Below, piece by piece: positions 1-12,129 of a stretch of DNA of 64,000 nucleotides. A program made the translations under genes and the position numbers. The first letter of the stretch is position 1; every line of letters starts with the position of its first letter. Below the pieces are notes generated by a model, which worked only from the letters and a program-made list of their open reading frames with translations, was not told where the DNA came from and ran no database searches. Source of the stretch: Camelus bactrianus (Eukaryota; Chordata; Mammalia; Artiodactyla; Camelidae); NCBI RefSeq assembly GCF_048773025.1, contig NC_133559.1, positions 15,778,501-15,842,500 on the forward strand, in the 5' to 3' direction.

Positions 1-537
1 AAACTAACTGAAAGTTGGTTTGTTTCTATTTATTGCCTTATGTGAGCAAATAATAAACAAAATACTCCTTCCTAAAAGAAAAATTGTTATCTAAGAGCTA
101 AACAATTACTGCATTACTGTTGAGCATTAATGATATTATGTAGCTAGAATTGGCCACTAACACACAAGGGCCCCATGGCACACTTTGGTTTTAAGAGTAC
201 ATTAGAGACGCATTCGGATTTCAGACTCACTTGAGCATATTTCAAATGTTCATTCTAGTCACTCTGTTTCACTGTTTTAAACATTTAAACACAAAAACTA
301 CAAGTGGTCACATAAGATGACAGAGCTGAAGTAACCCAAGTTCTGCCTCACCATCTTCACAAGTGTCGTTTATTTCTACTTTACAGCTTAACTGCAAGAA
401 TATCTAGTACCACAGGTGCTGGAGACACAAGCTGCTCCCAAAGGGAGCTTGAACTGTTCAAAACCATTATGAGCTCATTGGGCATTCACCAAGTTCACTT
501 CCATGTAGAATATAGCATCTACTTAAAGGATAAATGT
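1..537. other. Unique non-coding sequence
   Basis: AT-rich unique mammalian DNA. I see no repeat family that I recognise, no convincing exon and no RNA gene. Confidence 0.5.
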
Positions 538-580
538 CTTAGTCAGCTTGGGCTGCTATAGAAAAATACTACAGACTGAA
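538..580 (-). mobile_element. MaLR-type LTR end fragment (MST/MLT1)
   Basis: The start, CTTAGTCAGCTTGGGCTGCT, followed by a stretch ending ACTACAGACTG, is the reverse complement of the 3' end shared by MST/MLT1 LTRs (ERVL-MaLR). Only about 40 bp remain before the L1 sequence begins. It is a fossil fragment with no coding content. Confidence 0.5.
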
Positions 581-589
581 CTTTGGCTC

Positions 590-1690
590 TAGATTTTCAT
601 ATCCAGCCATTCAAACACCACTCAAATGTGGTCATAATACAATCTATGGACCGGGAGAAAATATTTGCAAATGATGCAACTGACAAGGGCTTAATTTCCA
701 AAATATACAAACAGCGCATACAACTCAATAACAAGAAAACAAACAACCCAGCTGTAAAATGGGCAGAAAGCCTATCTCCAAAGAAGACATACAGATGGTC
801 AGTAGGCACAGGAAAAGATGCTCAACATCTCTAATTATTAGAGAAATACAAATCAAAACTATAGTGAGGTATCACCTCACAACGCTCAGAATGGACATCA
901 TCAAAAAGTCTATAAATAATAAATGGTGGAGGTGGTGTGGAGAAAAGGGAACTCTCCTACACTGTTGGTAGGAATGTAATTTGGTGCAGCCACTATGGAA
1001 AACAGTATGGAAGTTCCTTAAAAAACTAAAAATAGACTTACCATATGATCCAGCAATCCTACTCCTGGGCATATATCTGGAAAAGACAAAAGCTTTAATT
1101 TGAAAAGATACTTGCACCTCAATGTTCATAGCAACACTGTTTACAATAGCCAAGACATGAAAGTAACCTAAATGTCCATAAACAGATGAATGAATAAAGA
1201 AGATGTGGTATAATGGAATACTACTCAGCCATAAAAAAGAATGAAATATTTCCATTTGCAGCAACATGGATGGGCCTAGAGATTATCATACTAGGTGAAG
1301 TAAGTCAGACAGAGAAAGACAGATATTATATGGTATCACTTATATGTGGAATCTAAGAAAAATGATACAAATGAACTTATTTACAAAATAGCAAAAGACT
1401 CACAGATGTAGAAAACAAACTTATGGTTACCAAAGTGGAAAAGGTGGGGGAAAGTAATAAATTAGGAGTGTGGGATTAACAGATATATACCACAATATAT
1501 AAAATAGGTATACAACAAGGATTTACTATATAGCACCGAGAACTATATTCAATATATTATAATGACCTATAATGGAAAAGAATCTAAAAAATAGTATATA
1601 TATGTGTGTAACTGAGTCACTGTGCTGTACACCTGAAACTAACACAATGTCATAAATCAACTATAGTTCAATTAAAAAAAAAGAAAAATA
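590..1690 (+). mobile_element. LINE-1 3' end (ORF2 remnant, 3' UTR, poly-A)
   Basis: From about 645 the text follows the L1 ORF2 C-terminal region (GGGAGAAAATATTTGCAAAT, then CAACTCAATAACAAGAAAAC, GATCCAGCAATCCTACTCCT and TGGAATACTACTCAGCCAT). It continues through a 3' UTR (CTGAAACTAACACAATGTCA) to an A-rich tail at about 1672-1690. The reading frame is broken by many stops and the copy is 5' truncated. The stretch 569-645 is not clearly L1. A 10-bp match AGAAAAATAC occurs near 559-568 and 1681-1692 and may be the target-site duplication, which would place the insertion start near 569. Confidence 0.9.
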
Positions 1691-2208
1691 CACTCACTCC
1701 TGCAAATATCATCTCAATATGGCATCAGTTTAATGTCCAGGATATTGTCCACTAAGTCAGGTACTGGTGTGTATGGGACTCTTTGAGGGAAGCCACTTAT
1801 ATGCACCTTCTTGGGTGCAGGAACTAGTGAAGAAGAACAAGTTATCTATCTTCTCCACCCCACCCCTCAAACATATGATAGTGAAAGAAACAAAAAACAT
1901 CAATGGACTCCCCTGTTCAAAAAAGTGAAATAGGGAGACATGAGCAGAAGCTGATTTATAGCAATTCTGAAATCCAGTGTGGCACACAGCCCAATTTCTC
2001 TGACTCGAAGCAAAGGATATTCCTTGATTAAGGCACAGTTTAGCTTTTTAGGAATGGTTCTCCTCGGCTCTTGGTTTCATCCTCTGGGCTCTGGCTCTGA
2101 GTCATGCTTTCTTCTTTTGTCACAAGAACGGCCCATGTTTGTAGCTGCATAACTCTAAGCCTGTTTCCTACCTCTTTGGAAGGCAGGGGCCCAAAGTGAG
2201 GGCAAACT
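1691..2208. other. Unique non-coding sequence
   Basis: No gene or clear repeat seen. Short ORFs on the minus strand here have no recognisable motif and look like chance. Confidence 0.4.
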
Positions 2209-2724
2209 GTGGTGGCTAGTCTACAAAAAATGCACAGTGAACCATACCTCCTGTTCATGTCCTTCTGTAGTTCTCTCATTCATTGAATCTGGGCTGGCCG
2301 TGACCTGCTTTAACCAATGGGCAATGGCAGAAGGGAAACTGTGCCAGCTCTGAGCCAAAGTCATAAGAAGCCCTAGCAGTTTCTGATTTTGTAATTTGGG
2401 GGCCTCTGAGCCACTAATGTGTAAGAAGTCTGGCTGCCCTGCTGCAAAGACCACACATAGAGTCTACATAGAGAGGGAGAGACTTTTGAGACCGTACAGA
2501 GAGGGAGAGAGCTCACGTCATCCCAGCATCCCAGTTGAGCCTCTAGATAAACCCATGCCAAGCTGCCATCTGATTGCAAGTGCACCAGGGGACCCAAGTG
2601 AAACCACCAGAAGAACTTCCCACTGAGCCTAGTCAACGTTTGGAACTGTGAAAAATAAAGTCATTGTCACTTTAAGTCATTTAATTGGGATGATTTGTTA
2701 TAGGACAGCAGATAACCAAAGCAC
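2209..2724 (+). mobile_element. MLT1-type LTR (ERVL-MaLR), fossil
   Basis: The element starts TGGTGGCTAGT. It carries the MLT1 internal text (GCCGTGACCTGCTTTAACCA, CATCCCAGTTGAGCC, AACTTCCCACTGAGCC) and a polyadenylation region AAAATAAAGTCATTGTCA, and it ends in a diverged form of the usual TTTGTTAYRCAGCAATAGATAACT tail. The orientation is plus. Divergence suggests an insertion dating to early placental mammals. It is a solo LTR with no internal genes. Confidence 0.8.
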
Positions 2725-3565
2725 AGTATGCCTTCACTGAAAGTTATTTAACTATCCATCTGTGGCTGATAGTGTGTTAGGTGAAGTGGGTGCAAAACTA
2801 AATAAAGCATTGATTCTGAACTCGACCTCATTTATATGTTTGTTAATGAAAAATTTTTGTAAATGGAATTATTTTAATTTTTGTTTTAAAAGTGAAAGAT
2901 TCCTGTTTAGCATATACCTACAGGGAATCCTTTTGTAAAAAGGAATAATCACTCTGAGATTTTTCACATTTTAAATTTTTTTCGTGTTAACGTTTTTAAA
3001 TAGTGAACCACTCCAGAGCTTTTAATAATAGAATTTAATTCAACAGATATTTTCTGAGCACTTACTACATACTTCCTCTGTATGTTTAAAAAATCTACGT
3101 TGAAATTCAGATGCTGTTTTCCACCTGACGTCTGTTAGCTTGCATGGGGCTTATTGTCCCAGGTCACTCAGGGGATCCTGTTTTTGTCTATTAGCATATA
3201 TTCTTGTTACGATCATGTCTCGCCTGGCTGTTTTCTTATTGCTTCAGCAAGAATTACATTCAGTTTCTAAATGACCTAATTAGCAGCACTTTTTCCATTT
3301 CTTCTTTAGAATTCTCTGTCTCCAATTGGACTCCCTCTCCATTACTTTCTTTTCCTTCCAGAGTTTTACTCAACATTCTGCTAACAAGTTCATGTCCCAC
3401 ACTTGCCCCTCCATGGATTGCTTCCCAGGCATCTGGAGACTTCCTTACCTTAATTATTGGGGAACAATATCTCTTGTTGGTCTTTCCTTGCTAGACTCTG
3501 CTGGCTCCGAGTTTCCAGCTCTTACTTCTCGTGTGTTTATTTTTCACAGAAATAGAGACCATAAA
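2725..3565. other. Unique sequence with a possible L2 scrap
   Basis: Mostly unique DNA. A short stretch at about 3035-3085 (CAACAGATATTTTCTGAGCA) resembles the L2 3' end on the minus strand. ORFs at 3204-3592 are small, overlapping and unrecognised. Confidence 0.35.
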
Positions 3566-3569
3566 GCAG

Positions 3570-3705
3570 AGAGAAGCCTGGAGCTCATATAATTTTATGG
3601 ATGATCGAACTTTGGCCAGGGCCAGTGACTTGTTCAAAGAACCATAGCCAGTGAGTGGCAGAGCCGGGGCCAAAACCTAAACCAAGAAGTCCTGGCTTCA
3701 CTAAA
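3570..3705 (-). repeat. MIR SINE fragment
   Basis: The core GCCAGTGACTTGTTCAAAG followed by AGCCAGTGAGTGGCAGAGCC is the antisense MIR core. The tRNA-related end is decayed. Confidence 0.75.
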
Positions 3706-3984
3706 GTAACGAACGCACTATCAGACCACATCAAACTAACGCAGACAGACTAACTGATGCTTGATTAATCAGTTTTACGTACAGTTAATTAATGGGTTTT
3801 AATTATATCTTGATTTTCAGTCTTGGGCTAAAACTGGGGGAAAATAAGAGAAAAGAAGAGACGTGAGTTCAGTGACTTCAGAAGCTGTAAGGGGTACAGA
3901 AGAAATTCGTATTATTTTTTATTGTTTAAGATTTTGATGAATGCTCTTGAGCCTCTCACTAATTTATTTAATAAACATTTATTG

Positions 3985-4045
3985 AGTATCTACTATGCCC
4001 GTGTCTGTATGCATGTGTATGCACACACACATACACACAAGTTCC
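3985..4045. repeat. Short TG/CA-rich simple repeat
   Basis: Imperfect alternating TG and CA runs (TATGCACACACACATACACA) follow a scrap of L2-like text (AATAAACATTTATTGAGTAT). Confidence 0.7.
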
Positions 4046-5140
4046 TTCGATCCTCCTTTAAGGGGACACTGTGTGAAATAGTGTCAATGTCCTCATAAAT
4101 GTCTTTATGATACGTACAAATTTCACACCCACAGCAATGTGTCTCAGGTTTATTGCTTTTTTTTTTTTTTTGGAAAATGGACACTGTGATTCCTTATTAT
4201 AGATAGTTTATCTTCTTAATTATTGCCATGTCCCCAGTTCTTAGAACCATCTGATCCTTAAATATCATAGTGGGGGACCTCAAACTCAAATGCCTTCCAG
4301 GGTCGTGCAGTTAAGGTAAATACGTGAAGCAGGTTTGGTGTGACACCAGCAGAGTGCTGGGGGCAGTGGCAGCACTGAGACAAAAATTCCCATTTAAAGG
4401 GAGCAGCTGCTGACTCCATGTCAGGTGATTTTTGTCATGTGGGAATTCAAGGGCCAATATTTCTAGAATGTCTGTATTTTAAAGAGAGGTTGGAAATCTT
4501 TATTGTATATGAAATCTCCTGATTTTTAAAATGTTGCTGATTAATTAAAAACATTTAAACCTCTGTGTTGGCCAAATGAAATATGTTTACCATGTTCAAA
4601 TCTTGGGCATATAGTTTGCTTCAGCACCCAGGTGTGTGCCTTCTCCATTGGCAGAGACAAATAGCAAGATCCAAGCCTCCCAGCCACAGGACTCTCTCAT
4701 TTCCTAAGAATTCTGGAAGTGAGGGCTCAGGGGCAGTAGTTCTTATTCACTGACTCCTGGAGTGGTCAAACAACCCACCCAATGATTTTCCTGGTCAGTT
4801 TCCATTTAATGTCATTGAAAAAATCAGAATCCCTTTCTAGAAGAAATGAATGGGGAAATAGTCATCACTTTTACAGAGACCCAAGTAAGGGACTATCTTG
4901 CCTTTATTAGTTCAAAATATATTAATTATTCTATTAATTAAATTGTACTTTTGGCATGCCACCCAATGAGCGTGTTAGACACCTTATCCTACATGGGCCA
5001 CACTAACACAAATCTATACAACATCTTGAATCCTATTTCTCCAAAGCCAATAATAAGTACCTGGTATTAGCACCAACTGTTCAGTTTAAGGTCCTCACTA
5101 GTCTCCCAAACTTCAAATCTAATTGCCTGCTCTCATTGCT
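4046..5140. other. Unique non-coding sequence
   Basis: Contains a poly-T run at 4151-4171. No supported gene or repeat otherwise. Confidence 0.4.
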
Positions 5141-5144
5141 TGTC

Positions 5145-5480
5145 TTATTTCATTTGCTCACTTGTCAAATATTTATAGAGTGCCTTCTAGGTGTCAGATA
5201 TGCTTTAAACACTAAAGATATGGCAGTTAATCACATAGACATGGTCTGTCTATTCTCCCATGCAGCTTACCTCTATGAAGGCCAGGGAGACAACAGTCAT
5301 GTAAATGTATGAATAAATAACATAGTTTCAAATAGTTATGATTGTTATGAAGAAAGTAAAATGGGATAAGAGTGACTGAGGACAGCTTTTACTGCAGAGT
5401 CACTTGTGTTGAGACCTGAATGGTGAAAATCTGAAAGCAATGCAAAGATACGGAGGCAGAGGGTTGCAGTCAAGGGAAAC
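5145..5480 (-). repeat. LINE-2 3' region fragment
   Basis: Antisense L2 landmarks appear in order: TATTTATAGAGTGCCTTC, AGATATGGCAGTTAATCA, CATGCAGCTTACC, then GTTATGAAGAAAGTAAAATG and GAGACCTGAATGG. It is heavily diverged. Confidence 0.7.
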
Positions 5481-6505
5481 ATCTGGTGCAAATTCCAGTC
5501 ACAGGAACGGACTTGAAGTGTCCAAGGATCAGAAAGACAGCCTGTGGCTGCAATGTTTAGCCTGACTTCTTTCCAGCATTTGCATTGTTTACCATCCTAA
5601 TGTTGAAAGAACTTACCTAGTTCTACATATTGGCGTCCTTTGCTGGTTCTCTCCAAGGTCCTGAAGAATGATTGTGCCCTTTTTTGGAGAGCTTATCCAC
5701 TTCTAGAGTTTCACCTGTGACCTCAACTTTGTCCCACACTTGCTAACTTCTGAATTCAGGTAACTTTTATATGCATGGAAATGGCAAGAAGACTTGCCAC
5801 TCTAGAAACCAGAAAAATTTGCATAGTCTGGAAAGATATGTCCTGAACTAAAGCAATGGCTGAAGTAGAATCATTGGTACCTGATAGCCTATTAGACATA
5901 GGTGTGTGGATGTGCATGTGTGTTATGAGAGTGAGGGAGGATGATCCCAAAGTGTCAGACTTGAATCAATGGGTAGAGGGTAATGCCATTCACTGAGATT
6001 CAGAAAACAAGAGGAGAAGCAGGTTTTGTTTGGGTGGGTAGGTGGATACAGGTAATGGAAGGTAAGGCAGAGTAGAAATGGAGTTAAGAAGAAATCCCCA
6101 AACCTGAAGGTGGGACTCCAGCCAGAGAAGGTCTCTTTCTGTCATCTTAGATTGGAACTTCAAATTAAACGTTGCCAAGTAAATACAGTTACAATGGGAA
6201 TATAGTTCTATAATACTATTGAATGCCATTATTCCTCTAAATTCAGATAAAATAATTTTACAAGTTGATCTAGACACTTACCCCTAATAATGAAATTCCT
6301 TCTATTAAATCAGAATGCTACAAGTCGTGTAAGTTAAAAGTTGAGCCAATTCCCTGGAAAATTCAGGCTAGAGCTGTTTGATGTCATTTCAATGTTCCCT
6401 CTGTTCAACTAAGGAGATTTTATAAACACAATCATAAACATGATCATTGGCTTTCAAGAATTGGAACATAGTGACAGACATGGCCAACGGTATATCCTGG
6501 CTAAG
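5481..6505. other. Unique non-coding sequence
   Basis: I see no repeat, exon or RNA gene that I can support. Minus-strand ORFs at 5756-6277 lack motifs. Confidence 0.4.
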
Positions 6506-6509
6506 GTTC

Positions 6510-6605
6510 ACTAATCATTACACAAGATTTATTGGCACCGACTCTGTGCCAGACATTATGCTGGGTGCTGGGAATGCAAAGATGAATGAGACATAGCCCC
6601 TGCCC
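6510..6605 (-). repeat. LINE-2 3' end fragment
   Basis: The motifs TTTATTGGCACCGACTCTGT, GCCAGACATTATGCTGGGTG and CTGGGAATGCAAAGATGAAT match the antisense L2 3' end. Confidence 0.7.
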
Positions 6606-7120
6606 CTAAATTATCAACAAATCATACCTGGGCTGACCATTCTTCTTCAAATTAGTGATTCCTTTTTATAACGGATGGATACTGTCTTTTAAGATGGTTT
6701 GTGTATCAAGAGCATGGGGGACCAACTTGTGTTTACTCTTTTACTCTTAGAGTGCAAACTACCATCTCACCACAGAGCCCTGTGCTGCCAGAAGACTCAT
6801 TGTAGGTCACTTGGAAGAGGAAGGAAGTCTAGTAGGGGTCAAGACCTGCTACAGTTATTATTTTAAGAGTTTGTTCCACTTGGAAAATAGTTTCCTTGAT
6901 TATTCCTTATGCATCCTCTCACCTGGCCCTCTGATAAAGCAGCTTCAGGGCCTATGTCCTGGCATTTTGATGGAATAGGGTTATTTTCTTTACCCTGAAC
7001 ACCAGGTGCTGCTGGCTAAAAGCAGCAGAGGGCTGAATCTCCTCCCTTAAGGGTTCTGGAAGCTCTGCAGCAAATTTGGCCACTGAGCTACCCAGGCTTT
7101 GTTGTTTTCCTTCCTAATGG
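6606..7120. other. Unique non-coding sequence
   Basis: Nothing recognised beyond scattered low-complexity tracts. Confidence 0.35.
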
Positions 7121-7123
7121 GAT

Positions 7124-7138
7124 TTGTGTGTGTGCGTA

Positions 7139-7177
<39 letters not shown>

Positions 7178-7192
7178 GAGAGAGGGAGAGAG
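7124..7192. repeat. Compound (TG)n(AG)n microsatellite
   Basis: Uninterrupted TG dinucleotides switch to AG dinucleotides, then decay into AGAGGGAGAGAG. Confidence 0.95.
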
Positions 7193-7409
7193 AACGTGCT
7201 TCAATGTCCTCATTCTCAAATAGAGGTGGTGTTCTCTGCCTTAGTTATCTCACAGTATTGACCTGAAGGTAAAATGAGATAAAATAGGACAAAAATATGA
7301 CTGTGCCTAGAGAAAATGAGTTGTGACATTTAAGAATATTACTAATTTGTGGTGTTAAATCAGTGTTACTCTGCATTCCTGTGAAAGAAAGAATAATCTC
7401 GTTGTTAAG

Positions 7410-7725
7410 GACACCAGTCCTTTGATTTGGTTTTTGCTGGTGTGATCTTGGCAAGTTACTTAATCTCTTTGAGCCTCAATTTCTTTGTCTATATCCCTGT
7501 TGTGTCTAAGAGAACCGTGCAGCTCTTTTCAAATGACTACCTGGATCTTCCTGGGATCTACAGAAAACCAGAGATAATTGTAAAATGGAGAGACCTCATG
7601 TGCCCAAGACAACAAGCTGCTGGAGGACCCGGATTTTAATTCTAATGCTTTGGTTAACTAGCTGGACGACCTTGGACAGACTCTTTGTTTACAGTGGTAT
7701 TAGCATTTTTGCAATGTGCAGATGG
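7410..7725 (+). repeat. Two partial MIR SINE copies
   Basis: About 7435-7500 carries GATCTTGGCAAGTTACTTAA then CTCTTTGAGCCTCAATTTC, and about 7620-7695 carries GGATTTTAATTCTAATGC then ACCTTGGACAGACTCTTTG. Both match the sense MIR core. They may be two insertions or a duplicated one. Confidence 0.65.
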
Positions 7726-7729
7726 AGAA

Positions 7730-8770
7730 GCTGGGGACATGACTCATCCCCCCAAGGTAATGGAAATCCTCGTGTCCCCCACCTTTAAAACCAACCAACC
7801 AATCAATACTCAACCAAACATTGCAATAAAAGATTTTTTCTTTTTGGTCATAGTCAAGCTTCTTAAAATGTTGTCTACATTAATTTTCCTCACCTTTTCA
7901 CCTGCATTCGCTTCTTAACAAAGCATGGCAATCTATCCTTGGCCTCTTGCACTCTATTACACCTGCTCTGGTTAAAAGACCTTTTTATTAACAAAAACCA
8001 ATGGCTATCTTTCAATCTTCACCTTCCTTAACTTTTGGCCGTGAAAAGAAGGCAAATGACCTTCATGTGTGGGAAATATATTTTAAAGTTTGAGTCCAGG
8101 CGTACCAAGTCTCGATGCTGAAATCAAACTTGCCATTTAAAGGAAGTTTGTTCTGCTGGAAACATCCCATATTCAGATACAAAATGTGAATTATTCAAGT
8201 AATCAAGGAAACAAGTTCTACTCAAATATCTTACTGTGACACCAGACACCGAAAAGCGTTATCTGATGACAGGAAAATGATCAGAGCACAGAGCAATCTG
8301 TTGCTTTGTTCTGATGTGAAGTGATGATGGCAAAGCAGGCACCTGCTGCTATTTGTACCTGATGGGTCCTCATACATTTCAGACCATTGTCTAGTCATCC
8401 TGCTTCGGTCCAATCACAACCTATTTGTCCTGTATCCCATACCATTAAGACCTTCTTTGTTAAGGAGCATCTACAAAGACCCAGGCAAAATGTTAAATAA
8501 AGGTAGTCCTTTAAATTACAACACACATTTTCAAGGTTTAATTTCAGGCACATTGGAAAGTGGGTGCAGCAATATTTTTGATCAGAGGAACCTTTTCCAA
8601 GCCCCCTTGCAACCTCATCCTGGAGTTGGCTGCATTTTAATGGGGCATTTGGTGAAGCTGCTACCTTGAGCTGAGTCAGAACATTGCAGAGAAACTATCG
8701 TTCTCAGAGGCTGTCAAGATGATTAAATAGGGCTGTTGTGCAATAGGTCCCAAACCATAGCAGCAATGGA
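7730..8770. other. Unique non-coding sequence
   Basis: No supported feature. The plus ORF at 7685-7918 runs out of MIR sequence and has no domain signal. Confidence 0.4.
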
Positions 8771-8774
8771 GTGG

Positions 8775-8925
8775 AGTAAACACTGGGCTGGGAATCAGGG
8801 GAACTGGTGTAGTCTGGTTCCGTGACTTTGGGCAAGTCTCTTCCACCCTCTGAGCCTGGATATTGTCACTAGTAAAAGGAGGGGCTGGCCTAGATAATTT
8901 CTAAGGTTGTGTCCAGTTCACTGAC
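8775..8925 (+). repeat. MIR SINE
   Basis: AACACTGGGCTGGGAATCAG, GACTTTGGGCAAGTCTCTTC, CTCTGAGCCTGGATATTGTC and TAAAAGGAGGGGCTGGCC follow the sense MIR (MIRb/c-like) order. Confidence 0.8.
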
Positions 8926-8929
8926 TCAT

Positions 8930-9640
8930 TTTAAAAAAATCTCTTCTCTCAACCCTTCAGTTCTCCTAATTTCTTTGACCTGTTTTTAACTTACCTGATT
9001 TTACCGCTACTTTCCGAAGTGATTACTTCTTATCTCTCTGCCTCTTCACTTACTTTCTGACTAGTTCACTCAGATACAGCCACAGGAAGCATGTATCTCA
9101 TAAGCAAATCATCTCCTCTGAAGACAGTGTATCTCTACGCTATGCTCACAGAGGAGCAGTTACATGGTAAATTTGGGATGTGTCCAGAATATTCAGTCTT
9201 ATAAAGGAAGGCTCTTCAGCTTGAACTCTTGGTCCTTTTCTAAGACTGTTCACTGATAACTTTGTACGAAATGCCAGCTGGGTGGCAAGATTTGAAACCA
9301 GATAATTCGACTAGACAATCAGGCCCTATGGGAAGTAGAATATAGCCATCCTGTGCCTTTGCTCTGATAATTACTCTCTCTAAAGGTTTTCAAACTCTAA
9401 GATTGATGAAACTTTTTACATTTTTTCCCCCTTGCTCTAGTTCCTCAAACCCAAGCTGACAGAGGGCCAGGGCGTGGGAAGCAATGGTGACTCATCATTT
9501 AAACATGTCAATAAAAACCGTAGCCTTCTTTCTTGGGGCTCAATTAAGGCTCATACAATAAATTTCTTAAAAAGATTCACAACTAGAAATACTGTGAAAT
9601 TTCAGAACAATAAGGATAAAAAGAATATCCTCAAAGTGTT
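8930..9640. other. Unique non-coding sequence
   Basis: I see no gene or repeat family that I recognise. Confidence 0.35.
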
Positions 9641-9644
9641 CCAA

Positions 9645-9815
9645 TAGGGTTAACATATAAAATACAGGATATTTAATTAAATTTGAAGTTCAACTAAACA
9701 ATAAATAATTTTTAGAATAAGTATGTTCCCAAAACTTCCTTGTTTATCTGAAATGCAAATTTAAGTCAGAGATACTATATTTTTACTTGCTATGTGTGGC
9801 AATTTCATTTCCCAA
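9645..9815. mobile_element. Palindromic non-autonomous DNA element
   Basis: The left arm (TAAAATACAGGATATTTAAT ... CTAAACAATAAATAATTTTT) is mirrored by the right arm (TTGTTTATCTGAAATGCAAA ... ACTATATTTTTACTTGC) over about 45 bp. The arrangement matches a common mammalian hairpin-like DNA repeat whose ends read GGGTT and CTGGCAA. I cannot assign the family name with certainty. Confidence 0.6.
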
Positions 9816-10149
9816 AATAAAGCCAGATCACCCAAATGTCCCATCAACAGCAGTGGATGGTAAAAGGCAACTTGAGCAATATTTCCAAAATTCAGAGATA
9901 TTAAGATTTTCAACCTCAAATCCCATGCTTACCCAACTCATCAATGAAGCATAAAAGAGAAAGAAAAATATTTTAAGACATTCAAGGGCTTGGAAGAAAA
10001 GTGACTTCTCAGAAAGTTATTGAGTATGTGTCCCAATAAAACCAGTAAGTAAACCGAAGAGGAAGACATGGAGTACATGAAAGTGTGACTCAGGTTCAGA
10101 AAGGCAGTGAAGAGAGTTCCTAAGTTGGCAGGTATTCAGCAGAACTAGG

Positions 10150-10500
10150 GTAACTGGTGAGATTCTTTGACTGCAAATAATAGAAAATCCAGCTCAAATT
10201 AGCTTTAACAAAAACACGACAGGGAGGTCTCCCAGATTGATTTAGTTGTTCAAAGATCAACAAAGATCCAGGCTTTTACCATCTTTTTACCTTGTCATTC
10301 CTGGTATTAGCTTCTTCCTAAAGCTGCTTTTCCTCCTGGTCACCCCTGGCTGCCAGAAAGCAAACTGAGCAATTGCGTCAGTGTTCATATCCAGCAGGAG
10401 AAAGACTGGCTTTTCTTTCCCATTAAGTATCTCCTCACATCTCCTTGGCTCAAACTGGTCTATTGGGGATGCCCACCTCTGGCATAGTCTCTAGCAAAGG
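10150..10500. repeat. Old interspersed repeat, family unresolved
   Basis: GACTGCAAATAATAGAAAAT, CCAGCTCAAATTAGCTTTAA and later GCTTTTCCTCCTGGTCAC match a widespread ancient mammalian repeat (typical text AACAGAAAACCCAACTCAAA). The same family seems to recur at 31835-32235, 35330-35815 and, reversed, 14440-14900. Confidence 0.45.
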
Positions 10501-10519
10501 AAGTGGAGTTGTTTTGACT

Positions 10520-10770
10520 CTTTCATTCAGTGCCTACTGTGTGCCAGACACTGTTTTCAGCACTGGGGATAAAGCAGAAAATAACAGATAAAACTGCCAG
10601 ACCTCTTGGAGCTTACCTCCAGGTAAAGAGATGCTGAGCAGCTATGCTGTAAGATGATGTGTGCTAGTGTGATAAATAAAGCAGAGGAGGGGGTAGGAAG
10701 TGCTGTAGGGTGATGGAATTTTAGAGGAGGTGTCTGGGAACATCCTCACAGAGAATGTGAGTCGCTTCTC
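10520..10770 (-). repeat. LINE-2 3' region
   Basis: GTGCCTACTGTGTGCCAGAC, GCACTGGGGATAAAGCAG and CTTGGAGCTTACCTCCAGG are antisense L2, and the text continues into the upstream L2 region to about 10770. The 126-residue minus-strand ORF over 10642-11022 overlaps this repeat and is not a gene. Confidence 0.8.
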
Positions 10771-12125
10771 AGTATTTAGGTCTGGGATGGAATGGATCTG
10801 GGGAATCACCCACACCGTCCATTGCACCTGCAGAACACACAACCCAGGTTGAAGCAGGAGGACAGAGGGAGGTCTCCTGGGGAAAAAAAGGAGACTTTGT
10901 AGAATACCTGATGTAATGGAAAGTTTAAAAGTAGTGTTAGAATCAAAAGAAACAAAAACATGTGTAAGAAAGAAATTATACTTATAGAATACCACTTGAC
11001 TCCTCCAAGCGTATGCTCTCACAGTTACAATAAAGTAAATGCTGTTATTAGTTTTCAGATTTTAAAATGAACTGATAGAGAAAGCATGGAAGATTTAATT
11101 ATAATTACAGAACCAAATGAAAATGTTATCACCTGGAATGCTCTAAGGCTGGAATGCCAAAGAAGGAGATAACAGAGCTAAAGACAAGGCTAGGAGCACC
11201 CACGTTCTCATTGTGCCCACGGGGCTGCTAAGAGACAAACTATATTTGGTGGAATAAGAAATAATGGTGTATGTTTATTACCTAAAATTTTAAAGGTAAC
11301 CAAATAGAGAAATTAAGTATGTGTTATAATTATATTGGGAAGTTGGGCAAGACAGGTGGGACGTGATATAAGTGAGCTAAATCTTGTAGCAGCAAGTTGA
11401 ATGTCTAAAATGGACAAATTCAGACATAGTTCATAAACTCCTGTATACTGTAGAACCAGAGATGAACTATGGTATTTCTATGTAACTACAGAATAAACAA
11501 GTTAAACTTAGTGGGTTGACTTTAGTTGAGTATAAGCGTGAGGGTGAGAGTGAAGAAGAGTATTGTTTTCATTATTAGTCCTTTGGGAAAATTTGACTTT
11601 TGAACAGTGATGTTTAAAATATCCAGTCTTCACTTTAGAAAAATTTCTTTCTGTACTCCTAAAAGTGATACATACTCATTATGGGAAATTTAGAAACAAG
11701 AGAAAAATTTCCAGTATTTAGAGGCAACTCAAAATATTGGCTTATTTTCTTCTACTCTTTTAAAATCAATTATATGTATATACATTTGTGATTGTGTGGA
11801 GTAAGGATACAACTTGATGAATTCAACTTTGTGACTCTGAACTGATTAGGGTAGATTCCATAGATAATTTGTAATTAAAAATCTCCCTTAGGATTGAAAG
11901 CAAGACCAAAACAAATATGATATTAAAGTCTTTATGTGAAGAGACCTTTGACATTAAACAGTAGCAGTAAAATTAGTCTGTTCACCAAGCAGACTAGACC
12001 TCGGCAAACTAAGATCAAGTTCACTCTGATGTTAATCAGGGAGTGAGAGCTATGAATTGCCAGACAAAATTGCAAGACAGATTTGTCTAATAAATGAAGG
12101 CAATTACATAGATACCTTATGTAAT
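10771..12125. other. Unique non-coding sequence
   Basis: About 11650-11720 (AAGTGATACATACTCATTAT, GGGAAATTTAGAAACAAGAG) resembles a fragment of an old mammalian repeat. The rest is unassigned, with no exon-like signal. Confidence 0.35.
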
Positions 12126-12129
12126 TAAG

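Noticed and set aside
872-1267. 131-codon minus-strand ORF
   Set aside because: It is the opposite strand of an L1 ORF2 3' end, which commonly gives such open frames.
10642-11022. 126-codon minus-strand ORF
   Set aside because: It overlaps an antisense L2 fragment, and the composition matches repeat-derived chance translation.
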